Assembly: GCA_022579005.1 (NCBI GenBank)
Contig: MU401627.1
Span: forward strand, 18,342-82,341
Length of the DNA stretch: 64,000 nucleotides
Direction: 5' to 3'
Source of the DNA: Poronia punctata
Taxonomy: Eukaryota > Ascomycota > Sordariomycetes > Xylariales > Xylariaceae
Part shown: in pieces, positions 9,902 to 23,243 of the stretch
How positions within the stretch are numbered: the first letter of the stretch is position 1
Layout: every line of letters starts with the position of its first letter
Program-made: the position numbers and the translations under genes
The notes under the pieces: model-generated
The model's database searches: none
What the model was told of the DNA's origin: nothing
What the model saw: the letters and a program-made list of their open reading frames with translations, nothing else

Positions 9902-12702
9902 TCACACACCTGGAGTCTCCCCCGGCGTACTGCGTGGGTATTCCCCGGGCACGTGCGGCGTGCTGTCGTTTCTCTGCCCACCGGGTCGAACAGATGGATC
10001 ATTTAGGATGCTTGATTTTGGCCTTGGACAATCTTTCGCCATCATGTTTGACCGTGAGTAGTCCCCGTCGTAGAGACCTTCCCCACCGGCCAGCCTGGTT
10101 GACTGAGCATCGGCCGACGCAAAATGCTCAAACCCTCGACTCGGACCCGATACCCTGCCGTCCGAAGTGACAGGAGGATTTGTCGAGATAGGGCCGTCCA
10201 CAAGTATCGGCGCATTCGATGACCGGCCCGAGTTGACCCGATGCAGCCCGGCAGGTTCGCCACTATACGGATTTACACCGTCTGCTCGGGCCGCGTGGCT
10301 CGGGGCTTGGTCTATCCTGACGCTCGAGGTGTTACCGTACGATTGGCCGACACCCTGCTCCGGAAGAGTAGTGGGATGATAGTGGTTGTCGACGCCGCTG
10401 CCAGGAAGCGCGCCGGCCGCCGCGATGACATCGCGGTCCGGGTCGCCGCCGTGAGCCGACCCGCCCCACACAGCCGCCTCGTCTTCTACAAATCCGGATC
10501 TTGAACTACTGGGAGACAGCGGCACATGTAAGCCCCGCTGCGCATTGACCTGGATATCGGATGGGAATCGCCCACCTGTGTGCGGCCTGTTCTGGAACGA
10601 ATCCTGGCGGGAGTTTGGGGTGGACACAGTCAGGTCCGCAGAGAAGGGCACGTCGTCTTCGTCGTCGATCATGCCATCACTGCTAGCGCTGCGTTGTGAT
10701 GAGCGTGAGTGAGCCCGTGCGTGACCACGAACGAAGCTGCTGAGCTCCTCCGGTGTCTTCTCCGTCAGCGCCCTGATATCCTCGTACCAGGCCATCATGG
10801 TGTCGTGGCTCTCGGCACGGAACACCCAGGTATGGCCGCGGTGCATCGTTCCTGTCTGTCTTCCTTTGAGGATGAATTTGTTGGAAGATCCGCCCCCAGT
10901 TGAGTGGGACCCAAGCTTCTGCTCCGGCAAATACAAAGACATGACAGGCGGCCCCGTCTTGTCGGCGGACTTGAACTCGTGGAGATGGGTCGGCGACAGC
11001 ACATACCTGAATTGACGTCAGCACCAGTGTAGTTCTCCGAGGCCAGATACGTACCATCCCGCAGTGTAGCTCTTCAGGTACTTGCTCTTGCGCTCCAGCA
11101 ACCCGGCTCGGATTTCCTGGCAGGCGAAGTGGTCTTGCCCTGGGTAGTGGATATGGTCGCTTGACCTCAGCGGAATGCCCGGGTGTACAAACTGCGAGTC
11201 TCTCTGGATGAAGCTGTCCCATTCGCGATCTTTTGGCATCGCGATGGGGCCGAACCGGAGTTCCTCGACTGCGTTATATCCCGCCTCCGCTTCTCTCTTG
11301 AGGATGCCCGAGTATGCGTTATATGACTTCTGAATCTCGCCGACGACGATGGCCTCCAACTCCCGGCCTGATGATTCGAGATTGAGGTAAGCCTAGATAG
11401 AGACCGGCAAAGGTTAGCAAACATCGACACCCTAGTCACCACTACTACCTTGCTGGCTAAGTTAGCCACGTCCGAGACGGGCAGGGTGTGTCATACTTGG
11501 TGCAGGTAGTTCTCCTCAAGTAACTGTCGTTCCACCTGGCGATCCACGGCCAGCCGCAAGAGGTAAGGATCCTGCTTGCCAGTGGTCGTGGAAGAGTCCA
11601 TTTCATTGTGACCAAGGGTCTCCTGTAACGCGTTTACAGCCTTTCTAGTACCATCCATTTCCTTGTCGACGGTATTTTTGAAGTCACCAGATAAGCTCTT
11701 GATCTCTTTCATCTTCTGGTTCAGGTCGTTCCGTAGCCCAGTCAGAGCTAGTATGACATCCTCTTCAATCTCTTTGGCCTTGTTTGCTTCTATAATGGCC
11801 GTCTTGTGATAGTGACGGAGGATTTGCAAGGCGTCATCCAGGCCTCCAGATGCCAGGAACCCAGGGGGGGTGGAGATATTGTTGCACACGTTGGCGAGCT
11901 TCAGGAGCGATTTAGAACGGTGCTCATAGTGGTTCTGTATCTCTCGGTAGTAGGCAATCAGATCTTTGAGAATCTTGCGCCAAGCTGAAGCCGGCAGGTT
12001 AGTGCGTATGGCAAGACATGGAGAAGACTAAGAGTATGATTTAGTTAGTCACTCACCTTGAAATCTCTGGGCCAGCACGTCGGTAGGGGCTCCCGACGTC
12101 GGGACCGGGCAGTAGAAGACGCTGTGCACTTCATCCGGTTCGTGTGAGCTCTGCAGCGCCAGGCTCTTTACGCTACCCGCTTTCATACTCCTACGACTAC
12201 TACTCCGCTTTAAACTAGCATTCCGGCGCAAGGAATTCTTCTTCTTCAACGTATTTCCTCTGGCTAGAGAAATGCCATGCGCACTCGTGCCGTCGCCAGT
12301 GGTGACCTCGGACCGCGAGGAGATAGAGTGGGCACGCTGAATGTTGGGGACATTGGGGCTTTGCGACCTCTGGCGCTGCTGGTGATGGGAAACATCAACA
12401 ATAGAGCTGCCCCTAATACTAGCATCCCACTCTTCATTGAACCTAGGCTGCCTGTGCGGGGGTTGTAGATGATCTGAGACCGGCGACACAATATGTGTGT
12501 TGGCAAGGGTGTTGGTGAACGTCTGATCTTCGATAGCCATGTTCTGTGTCTGATGCGGGATCGGTTGTTGCTGTGCGGTATCAGGTACCGCGATGTCATT
12601 CGGGTTGAGAAGAGTACTAGGGCTCGGGTCGGGGTCGAGATAGAGACCGGGGGATGTCATTGTGGTAGTCGTTCTAGCCAGCGATGCTTGGACAGACGAC
12701 AT
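9902..12702 (-). CDS. Slm1/Slm2-like F-BAR and PH-domain protein (4 exons, 858 aa)
   Basis: Minus-strand exons are 12702-12057, 11984-11497, 11392-11055 and 11006-9902. Yeast Slm proteins bind plasma-membrane PI(4,5)P2, are TORC2 substrates, and act in eisosome/actin and sphingolipid signalling. The order here matches: a disordered Ser/Pro-rich N-terminus with a basic Ser-rich patch (about 152-179, LKKKNSLRRNASLKRSSSRR); an F-BAR-type helical region (about 205-455, starting LAQRFQAWRKILKDLIAYY); a PH domain (about 473-572, RAGLLERKSKYLKSYTAGWY to AWYEDIRALTEKT, conserved Trp at 564); and a long disordered tail with an acidic stretch, ending STPGETPGV. The basic beta1-beta2 loop KSKYLKSYTAGW fits phosphoinositide binding. 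The ATG at 12702 has a strong context (CACCATGTC); upstream in-frame sequence has no ATG. It is longer than yeast Slm1 (686 aa), mostly in the disordered ends. The Slm family call is firm; the assignment to slm1 or slm2 is not. Confidence 0.93.
11007..11054 (-). other. Intron 3 of the Slm-like gene (48 nt)
   Basis: Read on the minus strand: GTACGT donor at 11054, CTGAC branch point at 11021-11017, TTCAG acceptor ending at 11007. It splits the Trp491 codon (TG|G) inside the PH domain, and removal restores WYVLSPTHLHEF. At 48 nt it is near the lower size limit for fungal introns. Confidence 0.9.
11393..11496 (-). other. Intron 2 of the Slm-like gene (104 nt)
   Basis: On the minus strand the donor is GTATGA at 11496, the branch point TTGCTAAC at 11420-11413 and the acceptor CTAG ending at 11393. 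It is phase 0 and joins ENYLHQ to AYLNLESSGREL within the F-BAR region. Confidence 0.88.
11985..12056 (-). other. Intron 1 of the Slm-like gene (72 nt)
   Basis: On the minus strand the donor is GTGAGT at 12056, the branch point CACTAAC at 12004-11998 and the acceptor TTCAG ending at 11985. A second branch-like GACTAAC sits close to the donor. Removal gives QRFQ-AWRKILKDL, the conserved start of the Slm F-BAR region. Confidence 0.92.
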
Positions 12703-13027
12703 GGTGCGTCCAACACAACTTATCGCCAAGTACCCAAGATACAGTACGTATCTCTGTATTCTATGTATATGTAAGCCGGTTTGGCCCGGGCGTTCGGCTT
12801 ACTAGGTTTATATATCTTGTACGTATGTATAATGTATGATGTAGTACGTATAACTATATTTATATCTATTGTATACTTATAAAAATAGGTATTGTTTTAG
12901 TATTAAAAAATATATGCACTAATTTTACTACTAGTATTAAAATGCTTAGCAAATATATATATATATATATATAATATTAATATATATTAAATTATAGAAA
13001 AAAATAAAAATTTAAAAACTTAGTATA
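12703..13027. promoter_or_regulatory. Short upstream region of the Slm-like gene grading into AT-rich DNA
   Basis: Only about 130 bp of GC-balanced sequence separate the start codon from the AT-rich block, which begins near 12840. A perfect inverted pair AAGCCG/CGGCTT (about 12773-12800) flanks a CCCGGG core. Repeated TACGTA motifs follow at about 12745, 12821 and 12844. Core promoter elements must lie here or in the adjacent AT-rich DNA. I recognise no named factor site. Confidence 0.4.
12953..12973. repeat. TA dinucleotide microsatellite
   Basis: An uninterrupted run of alternating A and T, 21 bases long, sits just left of copy C. Confidence 0.9.
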
Positions 13028-13145
13028 TATTAAAATCCTTTTTAATACTCTTAACCTTATTAACTATATTAAAGCCATTAAAACGCAAATATTTTATAGA
13101 TATAGATATTTAGTTTTTAACACATTAGTTTTAAATTGCGTTAAA

Positions 13146-13390
13146 TATTATAATTAGGTTATAAAGAAAGCAAGGCTTTTAAAAGTAACTTAATTTATTA
13201 ATAAAAATCTTAAAGTAAAAAGAAAAAGAAAAAAAAGTTTTTAAAACCTTATAAAGTATATAAACTTATATATATATAGTATAGTAAAGCTATAGCTATT
13301 TATAAGTATAAGCTTTAGTATTTATAGTTAAAAAAATAATAGCTATAAGCTACTTAGTTAGCTATATTGCTATTTAACTAATTTATAATT
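13146..13390 (-). repeat. Left LTR of family II copy E
   Basis: It aligns with 19481-19721 directly and with 46099-46340, 51945-52178 and 62562-62804 inverted. It starts TATTATAATTAGG and ends CTAATTTATAATT. Confidence 0.9.
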
Positions 13391-16300
13391 ACTTTTTTTA
13401 AAAAAAAAATAACTTATTTTAAAGCATATTTAATTATTATGTTTTACTATATATTTTTTTATTATATTTTTTATAATATACTTATTATTACTTTATTATT
13501 GTTTTTATAAAATTTATTAAACTTATTTTTTTTGCTGCTTATAGCTATTTAGCTAGTTAAATTAAAAGTTTTGTTGCTTTAAAGTATTGTTTATAATTTT
13601 TTTTTAATAATTTTATGCTATTTTTAAAGTTTTTAGCTAAATATTATTTTTTATTAGTTTTTTAACCTTTTTAATTAACTTTATATTATAGTTTATTATA
13701 ATATAGTTTTAATAGTTATACTTTTTTTAACTATAAACTTTTTTTTATTTATTAGCTTTATAGCTTTTTTATAAAGATTTTTAAATTTTTATTTTAATAA
13801 AAAGTTATTTAAGTATTTATAAAGTTAGTTAACATAATACTTATTAGTTAATTATTATAAAATTAGCACTTTAAAAATATATATATTGCTTTTTTATAAT
13901 AAAATTTAAAATTTTTATTAAGTTATAAAAAAGTTAAGTTTATTAAATAGTTAATTTATTTGCTAAGATTGCTATTTTTTAATAATAAATATATAGTTTT
14001 TTTATATTAAAGTTAAGCTCTTTATAGCTTTTATTAGCTTAGTTTATTATATGCTATTATATTTATTGCAAATATGCTTTTATTATATTAACGTATTTTT
14101 TAATTTTATAAGCTTATTATTAAGCATTTTAGCATAGTTAAGCTTTTTTTATAATAGTTTTTTTATTTTTTATTTAATAGTTTTATTTTTTTAGTTAAAA
14201 TAAAAAAGTATTAAAAGTTTTATTTTTATTTTATATAGTAAAAGTTTTATAAACTTATATAGTATAGCTACTTAAGCTTAGTTTATTATAAGTATTTATT
14301 TTAATTAATTATTTTAGTAATAGTTAATATAAAAGCATAGTTATTAGTTTAAGTATTTATTTATAATTTTTGCTTATTTTATAAACTTATAATGTTTTAT
14401 TAAAGTTAATATTTAAATAATTTTAAAGATTTTAGTTAATTTATTTATAAATGCTAATATAAATTATAGTTTTTAATTTAACATTATTATTATAAGTAAG
14501 CTAAATATTTAAAAAAGCTTTTTATAATATATTTAAGCTGCTTATTATACTATTACCTTTATAATATATAGTATTATTCAAAACTTTTTACTTAGTTTAT
14601 TTATTATAACTATAGTATTATTAAAGCTATATTTATTTTTAAGCATTTATTTAAAATTAATTACTATATATTGCTTTATATAGTTTAGTACTAATAAAAG
14701 TATTAATTTTTTAATATTTTATTTTTTAAAACCTTTGCTAGTTAATATAATAAGTAGTTAAGAATATAATAATTATAATTATTTTTAAGTCTAGGCTACT
14801 AATATTATTTAGCTATTAATTATTAAGTTTTTTTTTAAGTATACTATTAGTATTTATTTATAAGCTTTTATAATAATCTTTATTTATAAAAAAAGCAGGT
14901 TTAAAACTACTAGCTTTTTTATATATATTATTAGCTTATTTTATATAGTTTATAAGTTTTTTATTTTTTTAAATTTAAGCAGTATTTATATATTTTGTTA
15001 ATATATTCATATTTTTAAGTTTTTTTTATTTTTATATAGTATTTTATTAATAAGTTAAAAGCTTATAAAAGCTTTTTCCTTTTTTTAAGGTTTAAATGCT
15101 AATATTTTAATAAGTATTTTAATTATTTATTTTACTATAAATTTAAAAGTTACTAGCTTAAAAAACGTTATATAATATTATAGTTTTTTTTTTGCTTTTT
15201 ATAACTTTATGCTTTTTTATTTTTATAATAATATATTTATTACTATTTTTTTTTTTAGTTTATAAGTTATTATAAAGTTATATTTAGCTAATAATATAAA
15301 CTATCTTGCTTATTATAAGTTAAAGTGCTACTATATATTAAAATATTTTAAAGCTTTATAGTTTATAATAACTAAAAATAGTTTTTCTTTTAGTAATTAA
15401 CTAATTTAACTTATTACTTTTTTATTACTAGTATTATTGCTAGCATTTTTTTATTATAAATATTATAGTTTAGCTTTTTTTTTTATTGTTTTAAAGTAAA
15501 ATATTATAAAGTACTATTTTTTGCTTAAATAAAATTAAAATAAAGTGCTAGCTATTACTTTATTTAATATATTCATTTTTACATTTATAAATAAGTTATA
15601 ATTATAATAATATAAAACAAAGGCTAAGGTTAACGTTTTTTTTAGTTTTTAAAACGCTTTTTTATAGCGCTTATTTTAAATAAAAGTTATATTATAATAT
15701 ATTAGCACTATTAATAGTTTTGCTTTTTAGCTATACTTATATATAAACTTTTTATAAAAGTTATAAAATTTTAAAAACAATTGTATACTTTTTATAATTA
15801 TTAGCATTGCTTATTTTTAAACTACTTTAACTTTAATAAAGTTAATACTAATACTTTTAGCACTTATTATATACTTTAAAAATTTAGTTTAAATAATATA
15901 AAATTTTAATTTTTTAAAGTTTGCTTATAGTTTTGCTTTTTTTAGTTATAATAATACTTTTTTTATATATTTTTAATATTTTTTTATTATATTAAAGTAT
16001 ATTAAAATATTATTAATATAAGCGTAGCAAAATTAGTTTAAGTAATTAAATAGTATATTATTTATATACTTTTAAAATATTAATAGCTTATTAGTTAAAC
16101 TTAAATAAAAGTACTTTATATTTATATGCTTTATATTAAGTATAAAATATTATAAATTTTTTTATTTTTATTATTATTTAAATTTAATAAAATATTTATT
16201 ATATATTAATTTTAGTAAATATTTTAGCTTTATATATTTATAAAAAAGGTTTTTTAATTGAAAATAAAAAATAGTAGTTTTTTTTATTAAGCTATTAAGC

Positions 16301-19300
16301 TTTTAATAGTTAATATAAAAGCATAATTTTTTATATAATTTTTTTTATAAATAATTTTAGTAACGCTTATAATATATTGCTTAGCTTTATAAATTCTTTT
16401 TAAAAGTAGTTTATAAAGTACTTTTAAACTGCTTTTAACTTATTAAAAAATATTTTATATAATAAACTATATTTTAAGTTATTAAGCAATTTTGTTTAAA
16501 AAAACTTTATTAAATAGTTTACTTTTTGCTATTATAAAAAAAGCTTGTTTAAGTTTACTTTGCTAAAAGTATATAAAAAGTTATAATATTTAAAAAGTAT
16601 TACTTTTAGCGCTTATTTTTTTAGTTTTTTGCTTTTTTTATTAAACAACTTTTTAACTTTTTATTTTTTAATAATAAAGTTAATTTTTTTTATATTAGGT
16701 ATTTTAACTTTTTTTTTAAATTAGTTAATTTAAACTATATATTAAAATAAAAAAGCAGTAAGTAAATAAAGTTTAATTAATACTTTTGTTTTATATTAAG
16801 CTATTTTTTTTTAATATAAACTTTATATATTTAATATTTACTTTTTAAAAAAGCTTTATTTTTAGCGCAGTTTTTTAACTAAGTTATTTTTTATAGTTAT
16901 AGTTATAGCTTATTTTTTTTTTAGAGTTAGTTTTTATAAAGTTTACTTAGTTTTTTTTTTTATAAAAACTAATATTATTTTACTTTTTTAGCTAAGTAAT
17001 AGTTTTTTTTAGTATTTATAAATAAGTATTTTTATTTAAAAAATAATTAAATTTTATAAGTAAAGTTTAAAAAAATATAAGTTAATAGTTTTTATAGTTT
17101 AGTAGCACTTTATACTTAGTAAACTATAGTTTTTTTAATATTATATTATTTTATATATATAGTATTATTAAAAAAACATTTTTAAATATTTATTTATTTA
17201 CTTAAAAAATAGTTATTAAAATGTTGCATATTTTTAGCAGCTTTTTTTATTAAATTTAATTATTATTTAATAATTAAAATTTATAATAGTTTTTAAATTT
17301 AAACTAGTTTTAATTTTTATTGCTAGCAGCATATTTATTACTATATATATATTAGCTTTTATATTATTTAAAACATTATTTATTTATAAAAAAGATTTAT
17401 TATTTAATAGTATATAGCTAAATATAAAAAAGTTTTTTTTTATATACTTATTTATTATATTTATTTTTTTATACGTGTTAATGTTTAGTAATACTTTTTT
17501 TAAATAAAAGTTTATTTATTTTAAAGTTATTTTTTTAAAGTTTGCTTTTTGTTTTTTTTTAAAAAAGGCGTTAGCATTATAATTATAAGCTATAAAAATT
17601 GCTTAAATTTAAGCTTGTTAATTTAAGCTATTTTCTTTTAATAAGCAATTATAAAAAATATATTTTTATTTTTTATAATTAAAGCATTAGCTTTTAATAA
17701 TAAAGGTTTTTAATTTTTTAGCTAATATTTTAAGTTATAGTTATAAACCAAGTTATAAACTAGGTTTTTTTTTATTATAAAATTATATATAGTTTTTAAT
17801 AATAATATTTAGTTTTATTAAGTTTATTTAAATTATTTTAATAATATTATTATTATAAAAGGTATTTATATTACTTATAAGCTTTTAAGCTAACTTGCGT
17901 TTATTTTCTTGCTAAAAAATATAAACTACTTATATATAATATTAAAATTAATATTATTATTAAAGTATTAAGCTATAGTTTTATATTATAAGTAAATAAT
18001 TAGTTTGTTATAAAACTTTTTTTTTTACTTAACTTATAAATTTCTTTACTTACTAGCAAGTTATATAAAGCTAATTTAAAGTTTTAATAGTTAGCTAGGC
18101 CTTTTATTTTTAATTTTTATTATTTAACTTTAATATATTATTTTTACTTTATATTTTTATATTTACTTTTTAAATAATTTAAAAGCTTAGTTAGTATATT
18201 AATTATATTAAAATAGTTATTTTATAAGTATAGCTATAAGTTTTTAGCTACTATACTTTTAAAGTATATTTTAATATTAGCTAGTTTAGCTTTATTGTTA
18301 ATAAACTAGTTTTTATTAGCTTTAAAATAATTATATATATATTATAGCTATACTTTAAATATAATTTTATTTTTATTTTTTTTATTATAAAAAATAAATT
18401 TTTTTATTTTTGCAAATTTGTAAACGTATACTATTATAGTAATTAAAGTTATAATATTTTAAAATAAAAACTAGCTATAAGCTAGCAAGTTTATTACTTA
18501 TTAGTTAATATTAATAATTTAACTTTTAAAGCAATTAACTTTTTTATATGCTAATACTAGCTTTTAAGCTATATAGTTTATAATTTTATTTTAGTTTAGT
18601 ACTAATAAAAATATACTTTTATTATAATTATAACTTTAATTTTTTATTAATTATTTTAAGCCTTATACTTTAGCTTTAAGGTTTATGCTTTTTTTTAATT
18701 TTAAATAAGTTAAAAAATAAGTTTAATAAACTAAGTTAGCTATAGTTTATTTATTGTTTAATAATAAGTAATATATTAAGTTAGCTTAAACTTAATAAGC
18801 AATTAGCATTAAAGTTTAAATTTTAAATTTTTAAAATATTATATTAAAATAAGTGCTTATTAAGTTATTAAATACTTTAATATTTATAGTTTTATTAAAC
18901 TTAAAATTTACTTTATATTTATTTTTAATAAAGGCTATAAATTAAAAACTAAGTTTATTTATTTTTTTAATATATAGCTTAGTAAAGGTTTTTATAATAT
19001 TTTATATTTTTTAATAAAAACTTTTAATTATAAATATATAGTAAAAGTTTTTAAAAGTATTTTTAGTAAAACGTTAATTAAAAACTTAAGGTTGCTTTAC
19101 TAAAGTATTAAAAGTTTTTTTATTTTTAAATCTTTTAAAGTTATAGCTTAAGATTTTAGTACTTATTTTTTAAAAAAATAAAAAATTATAATAAATTATT
19201 TATAAGCTTTAATTTATAAAATCTTTTTAATTTTTAAAATAATTTTAATAATGTTACTATTTAAATATAATATTTTAGCTAAAGCTTATTACTTTATAGC

Positions 19301-19480
19301 TATGCGCATTTTTATATACTTTTTATTTTTTTAAGCTATAATTTTAGTTAATATAAGTAGCTAAAATATTAATTTTAGCAAACTAGTTAAGTAGTACTAC
19401 TAAGTTAAATTAATTTAATTTAAATTAAATTAGCAAGTTAAAATAATATACTTTTTAACTTATATTAATAACTTTAAAAT

Positions 19481-19721
19481 TATTATAATTAGGTTATAAA
19501 AAAAGCAAAGCTTTTAAAAGTAATTTAATTTATTAATAAAAATCTTAAAATAAAAATAAAAATAAAAAAAAGCTTTTAAGATCTTATAAAGTATGTAAAC
19601 CTATATGCGCACGCTATAGTAAAGCTATAGCTGTTTATAAGTATAAGCTTTAGTATTTATAGTTAATAAAAGTAATAGCTATAAGCTACTTGCTATATTG
19701 CTATTTAACTAATTTATAATT
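19481..19721 (-). repeat. Right LTR of family II copy E
   Basis: It has the same start and end as the left LTR. It retains a few more G/C positions than the left copy, for example ATGCGCACGC near 19603. Confidence 0.9.
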
Positions 19722-19726
19722 TTAAA

Positions 19727-19996
19727 CTTACTTTATTAAAGAAGTATATGCGCAGTATACGTATATAGTACATAACTAGTATATAAAAAGTATGCATTTT
19801 TTATATATTAAATACGTAGTAAGTACGTATTTTTTTTATATTGCTAATAAGTTTAAATTATACTATAAACCTTTATAGCTATATAAAACTTGCTAAAAAA
19901 AGTCTTTATAACTTTTTTTCTTTTTAATTAATTAAGTTAACATAGTACTATTAATAGTAACGTATTATAATTATATTTACTTTAGCTAGACTAATA
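19727..19996 (+). repeat. Remainder of the left LTR of family I copy C
   Basis: This is the 270-bp inner part of the LTR interrupted at 13145 by copy E. It ends CTAGACTAATA at 19996, matching the end of the right LTR at 41738. Confidence 0.9.
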
Positions 19997-22954
19997 CTAA
20001 TTAGTAGTTAAATTAGCAACTATAAAAAAGCAAGGTTTAAAAATAAAAACTATTAGTATACTTACTTTTTACTTAACTTAAAGTTGCTTTAGCTTTATAT
20101 TGCTTTTAAAACTTATTATATTTAAGTAAATAATAAATAGAAAATTTAACTTAAATTCTTATATAATTATTTAAAAAAAAAGAAGTAAGCAAAAAAAGCT
20201 ATACTAAATTATAGTAAGCGTTTTATAAATTATATACTAATAAAATAAAAAATAATAAGCATTTTCATTACTTTTAACCTATAGCTAATTTAAAAATTAA
20301 TTAGCATTAATTTATAATAGCATTACTATTATATAATTTTAGTTTAATTTTAATTTTTTGTTTAAAAACTAACTATATTAAAAATCTTAGTATATATAGT
20401 AGTTAGTACTAACTTACTTTAATAACGTTTTTAATAACAACTTAAATTAAGTTAAAATCTTTAAAAAAACAAGTATAGTTATTTATTTATTAAAAAAGCA
20501 TATTATTTTTAAAAAATAAAGTATTAAAAAATATAAGTTTAAATTATTAGCAAAAAATAAGCTAAATGTATATATTTTATTTAAAATAACTAAGTACTTA
20601 TATACTTTTTTTAGTAGTAAAAACCTTTATAAGCTATTTAAAAAGATTTTAAAAAATAAACATATTAGCATTTTAATAAATTAGTATATATAGTACAACG
20701 TTTATTATTACTAGTACTATAGCAAAAAAGCATTAATTATAGCTTAATTTAAAGCTATAATATAATAAGCAATACGTTATTTATTATTACTAATAGCAAC
20801 TTAATTACTAGCAAAGCTTAGTACTTTTTTATTATATTTTTAATTAAAAAATAAAAACTTAGTTTAACTTTTTTGTTTACTAATAAAAATATTATAAGCT
20901 AAAATATACTTAAACTTAAAACATATTTTAAAATACTTATAATTAACTAAAAAGCTTAAGCTTTTTAAGCTTTTTAAGCTTTTTAAAGCACTTAATTTAC
21001 TTTTTAACCTTTTTTAACCTTTTAAGCATTATAAGCTACTTAGCTTATATATATTTTATATACTTTTTAGCTTTTTTAGCTAATAAATTTTTTACTTATT
21101 AGCAAGCTAGTTATGCTTTAATAGCAAGCTACTTTTATTTTAGCTATTAAATATAAAAATACTTTAATTTTATATTTAAATTTTTAAAACTTTAACTATG
21201 TTTTATTTTATAATTTACTTTTAATACGTTTAATAAACAATACTTTTTTTACTTTAAAAAAAATTACTATATTTATAAAAATATAGTAAAAAAACTAAAA
21301 TTATATAAATAAGCTTTATAACTTATTATATAATAAAGTATAAATTTTTATTAATATATACTGCTAAATTAAAATAATAAAAAACTAGTATTAGGCTATA
21401 TTTTTAATAATTTTAAATAACTACGCTAAGCAGTACTTTATATAGCAAATTAGCTTTAATAAGTTATAAATAAAAATATATTTTAAGTTAAATTTGCACT
21501 TTAATAACATTATAAATTAGTTTTAATACATTATTAATTAAACTATAATTATATATTAAAATATTTATAAAGAAAACTTAAACAAAACTTTTATAAAAGC
21601 TTTTAACTTTATAATTAATAAAATTATAAAAGCTTAGCAAGTACTTAGCGCTGCGTATTAAAGTAAAATCTACTTAGTAATAAATATAATATACGTGTAC
21701 AAAAGTATATTTAAGTTTAATATAGTACTTATTTACTAAAAGCTAACGTTTAAAAGTTTATTTTTTAACTTTTAAGTATATTTTTAAGTAGTAAATAAAA
21801 ATAAAAGCAATATTGCATTTTATATAAATTATAAGTATAATAATTATAGTTGTAATAAAAATAATTTAATACTATATTACCTTTATTTTAAAAGCAAATT
21901 AAACTTTTTAAAGCAAAAGTATAAGTATTTTATAAATAAAAAAATAATTGTTTTTTAACTAATTATGTAATTAAAAAATAATTTAAAGCAAAATGTTAGT
22001 TTTTTACTACTTATAAAATAATTTATAGCTATAAACTAAATATTAAAATATTTTTTTAATATTTAATAAATTTAAAAAATATTTTTAAACCCCTTTTAAA
22101 TTTAAACTTAAAACAAAATAAAATTAATAATAAAATAGTAAAGAAATTTACTTAGTTTTTAATAAACGCTATATATATATATTACGTTATAAACAAAAAT
22201 ATATAGTAATTTAAAGCTAAAACGCTAGTAAATTAATTTATTTTAAAAAATTTATATAAAGTAAAATACTAAAGTAAATTATAAAATATAAGTGCTTTTA
22301 ACTATTTAATAGTTAGTAAAACGTAATTAAAAGCGTATTTATGCTTAAATTTAAAAGTAAATATAGTATAAAAACTAAGCAAAGTTTATATTAAATTTAG
22401 TAGTAGCAATATTATTAAAAATATTAGCACAATTTAAATATAAAACCTTTTTAAAATAACTATATATTATATTTTAAATATGCTTACTTTTTTTTATTTT
22501 TATTATATAATACTAATTATATTAGTACTTATTTTAATAACACTAAAAGTATTATTATTTAAAATAATAATAAAATAATACTAGTTATTTATAAATAAAG
22601 ATATTTATTTTTTAATATATACTTTAGCAAAATAATTATATATTTTACTAAAACTAAGTTATGCTAGCTTTATAAACAATTTAAGCACTTTAAAATAGTA
22701 AAACTAAAGTAAATATTAACTATAGCAAGTTATAAAGTTAATTATTTTTTTTTTTTTTTAAAAATTAAAAGTTTTACTATTATTGCTAAATATATAACCT
22801 AGCGCTAAAACGCTTTAAATTTACTTTAAAAAATAACTATAAATTTAATTATAAAGTTATTATTAACATAGTTTAAATTAATAAAAAATAAGTTTTTTAT
22901 AGTATTAATCTAGCTATGTTATTTTAAGCTATAACTTTTATTTAAATCATAAAA

Positions 22955-23243
22955 CTCTAACGATAAGTTGTAGCAAATAAAGTAAATTATAATAGGTATA
23001 GAGTATTAAAAGTAAAACTATACGCTTAAAAATATAATATAATTAACTATATTTTTAAAAGTATTTAACTATGTTTAAGGTGCTTTATATATTTTTAGTA
23101 CTTTTTAAGTATAGGTATATATTATATAATAGCTTAAAATACGCATAGCATATTTTACTTTATTTAAAATAAAGTTATTATATACTTAGTTATTTAAAGT
23201 ACTTTTAATACTTTTAAATTTAAGTTATATGCTTTATTTATTA
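22955..23243 (-). repeat. Left LTR of family III element (289 bp)
   Basis: It begins CTCTAACGATAAGTTG and ends CTTTATTTATTA. It aligns along its whole length with 32240-32528, with transition differences. Confidence 0.88.

Larger units (their letters stand above)
13146..19721 (-). mobile_element. LTR retrotransposon, family II copy E, inside the left LTR of copy C
   Basis: The element is 6576 bp with LTRs 13146-13390 (245 bp) and 19481-19721 (241 bp). Its target duplication is TTAAA (13141-13145 and 19722-19726). Joining the flanks restores the family I LTR sequence through GCGTTAAACTTAC. The LTRs match, inverted, those of copies D and F. The + strand is T-rich, and a purine-rich run abuts the left LTR on the minus strand, so sense is probably minus. 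Frames are full of stops. The interior holds no intact gene. Confidence 0.9.

Noticed and set aside
12700..12729. Extended N-terminus of the Slm-like protein from 12729
   Set aside because: That frame opens with TTG, not ATG. The ATG at 12702 has a strong start context.
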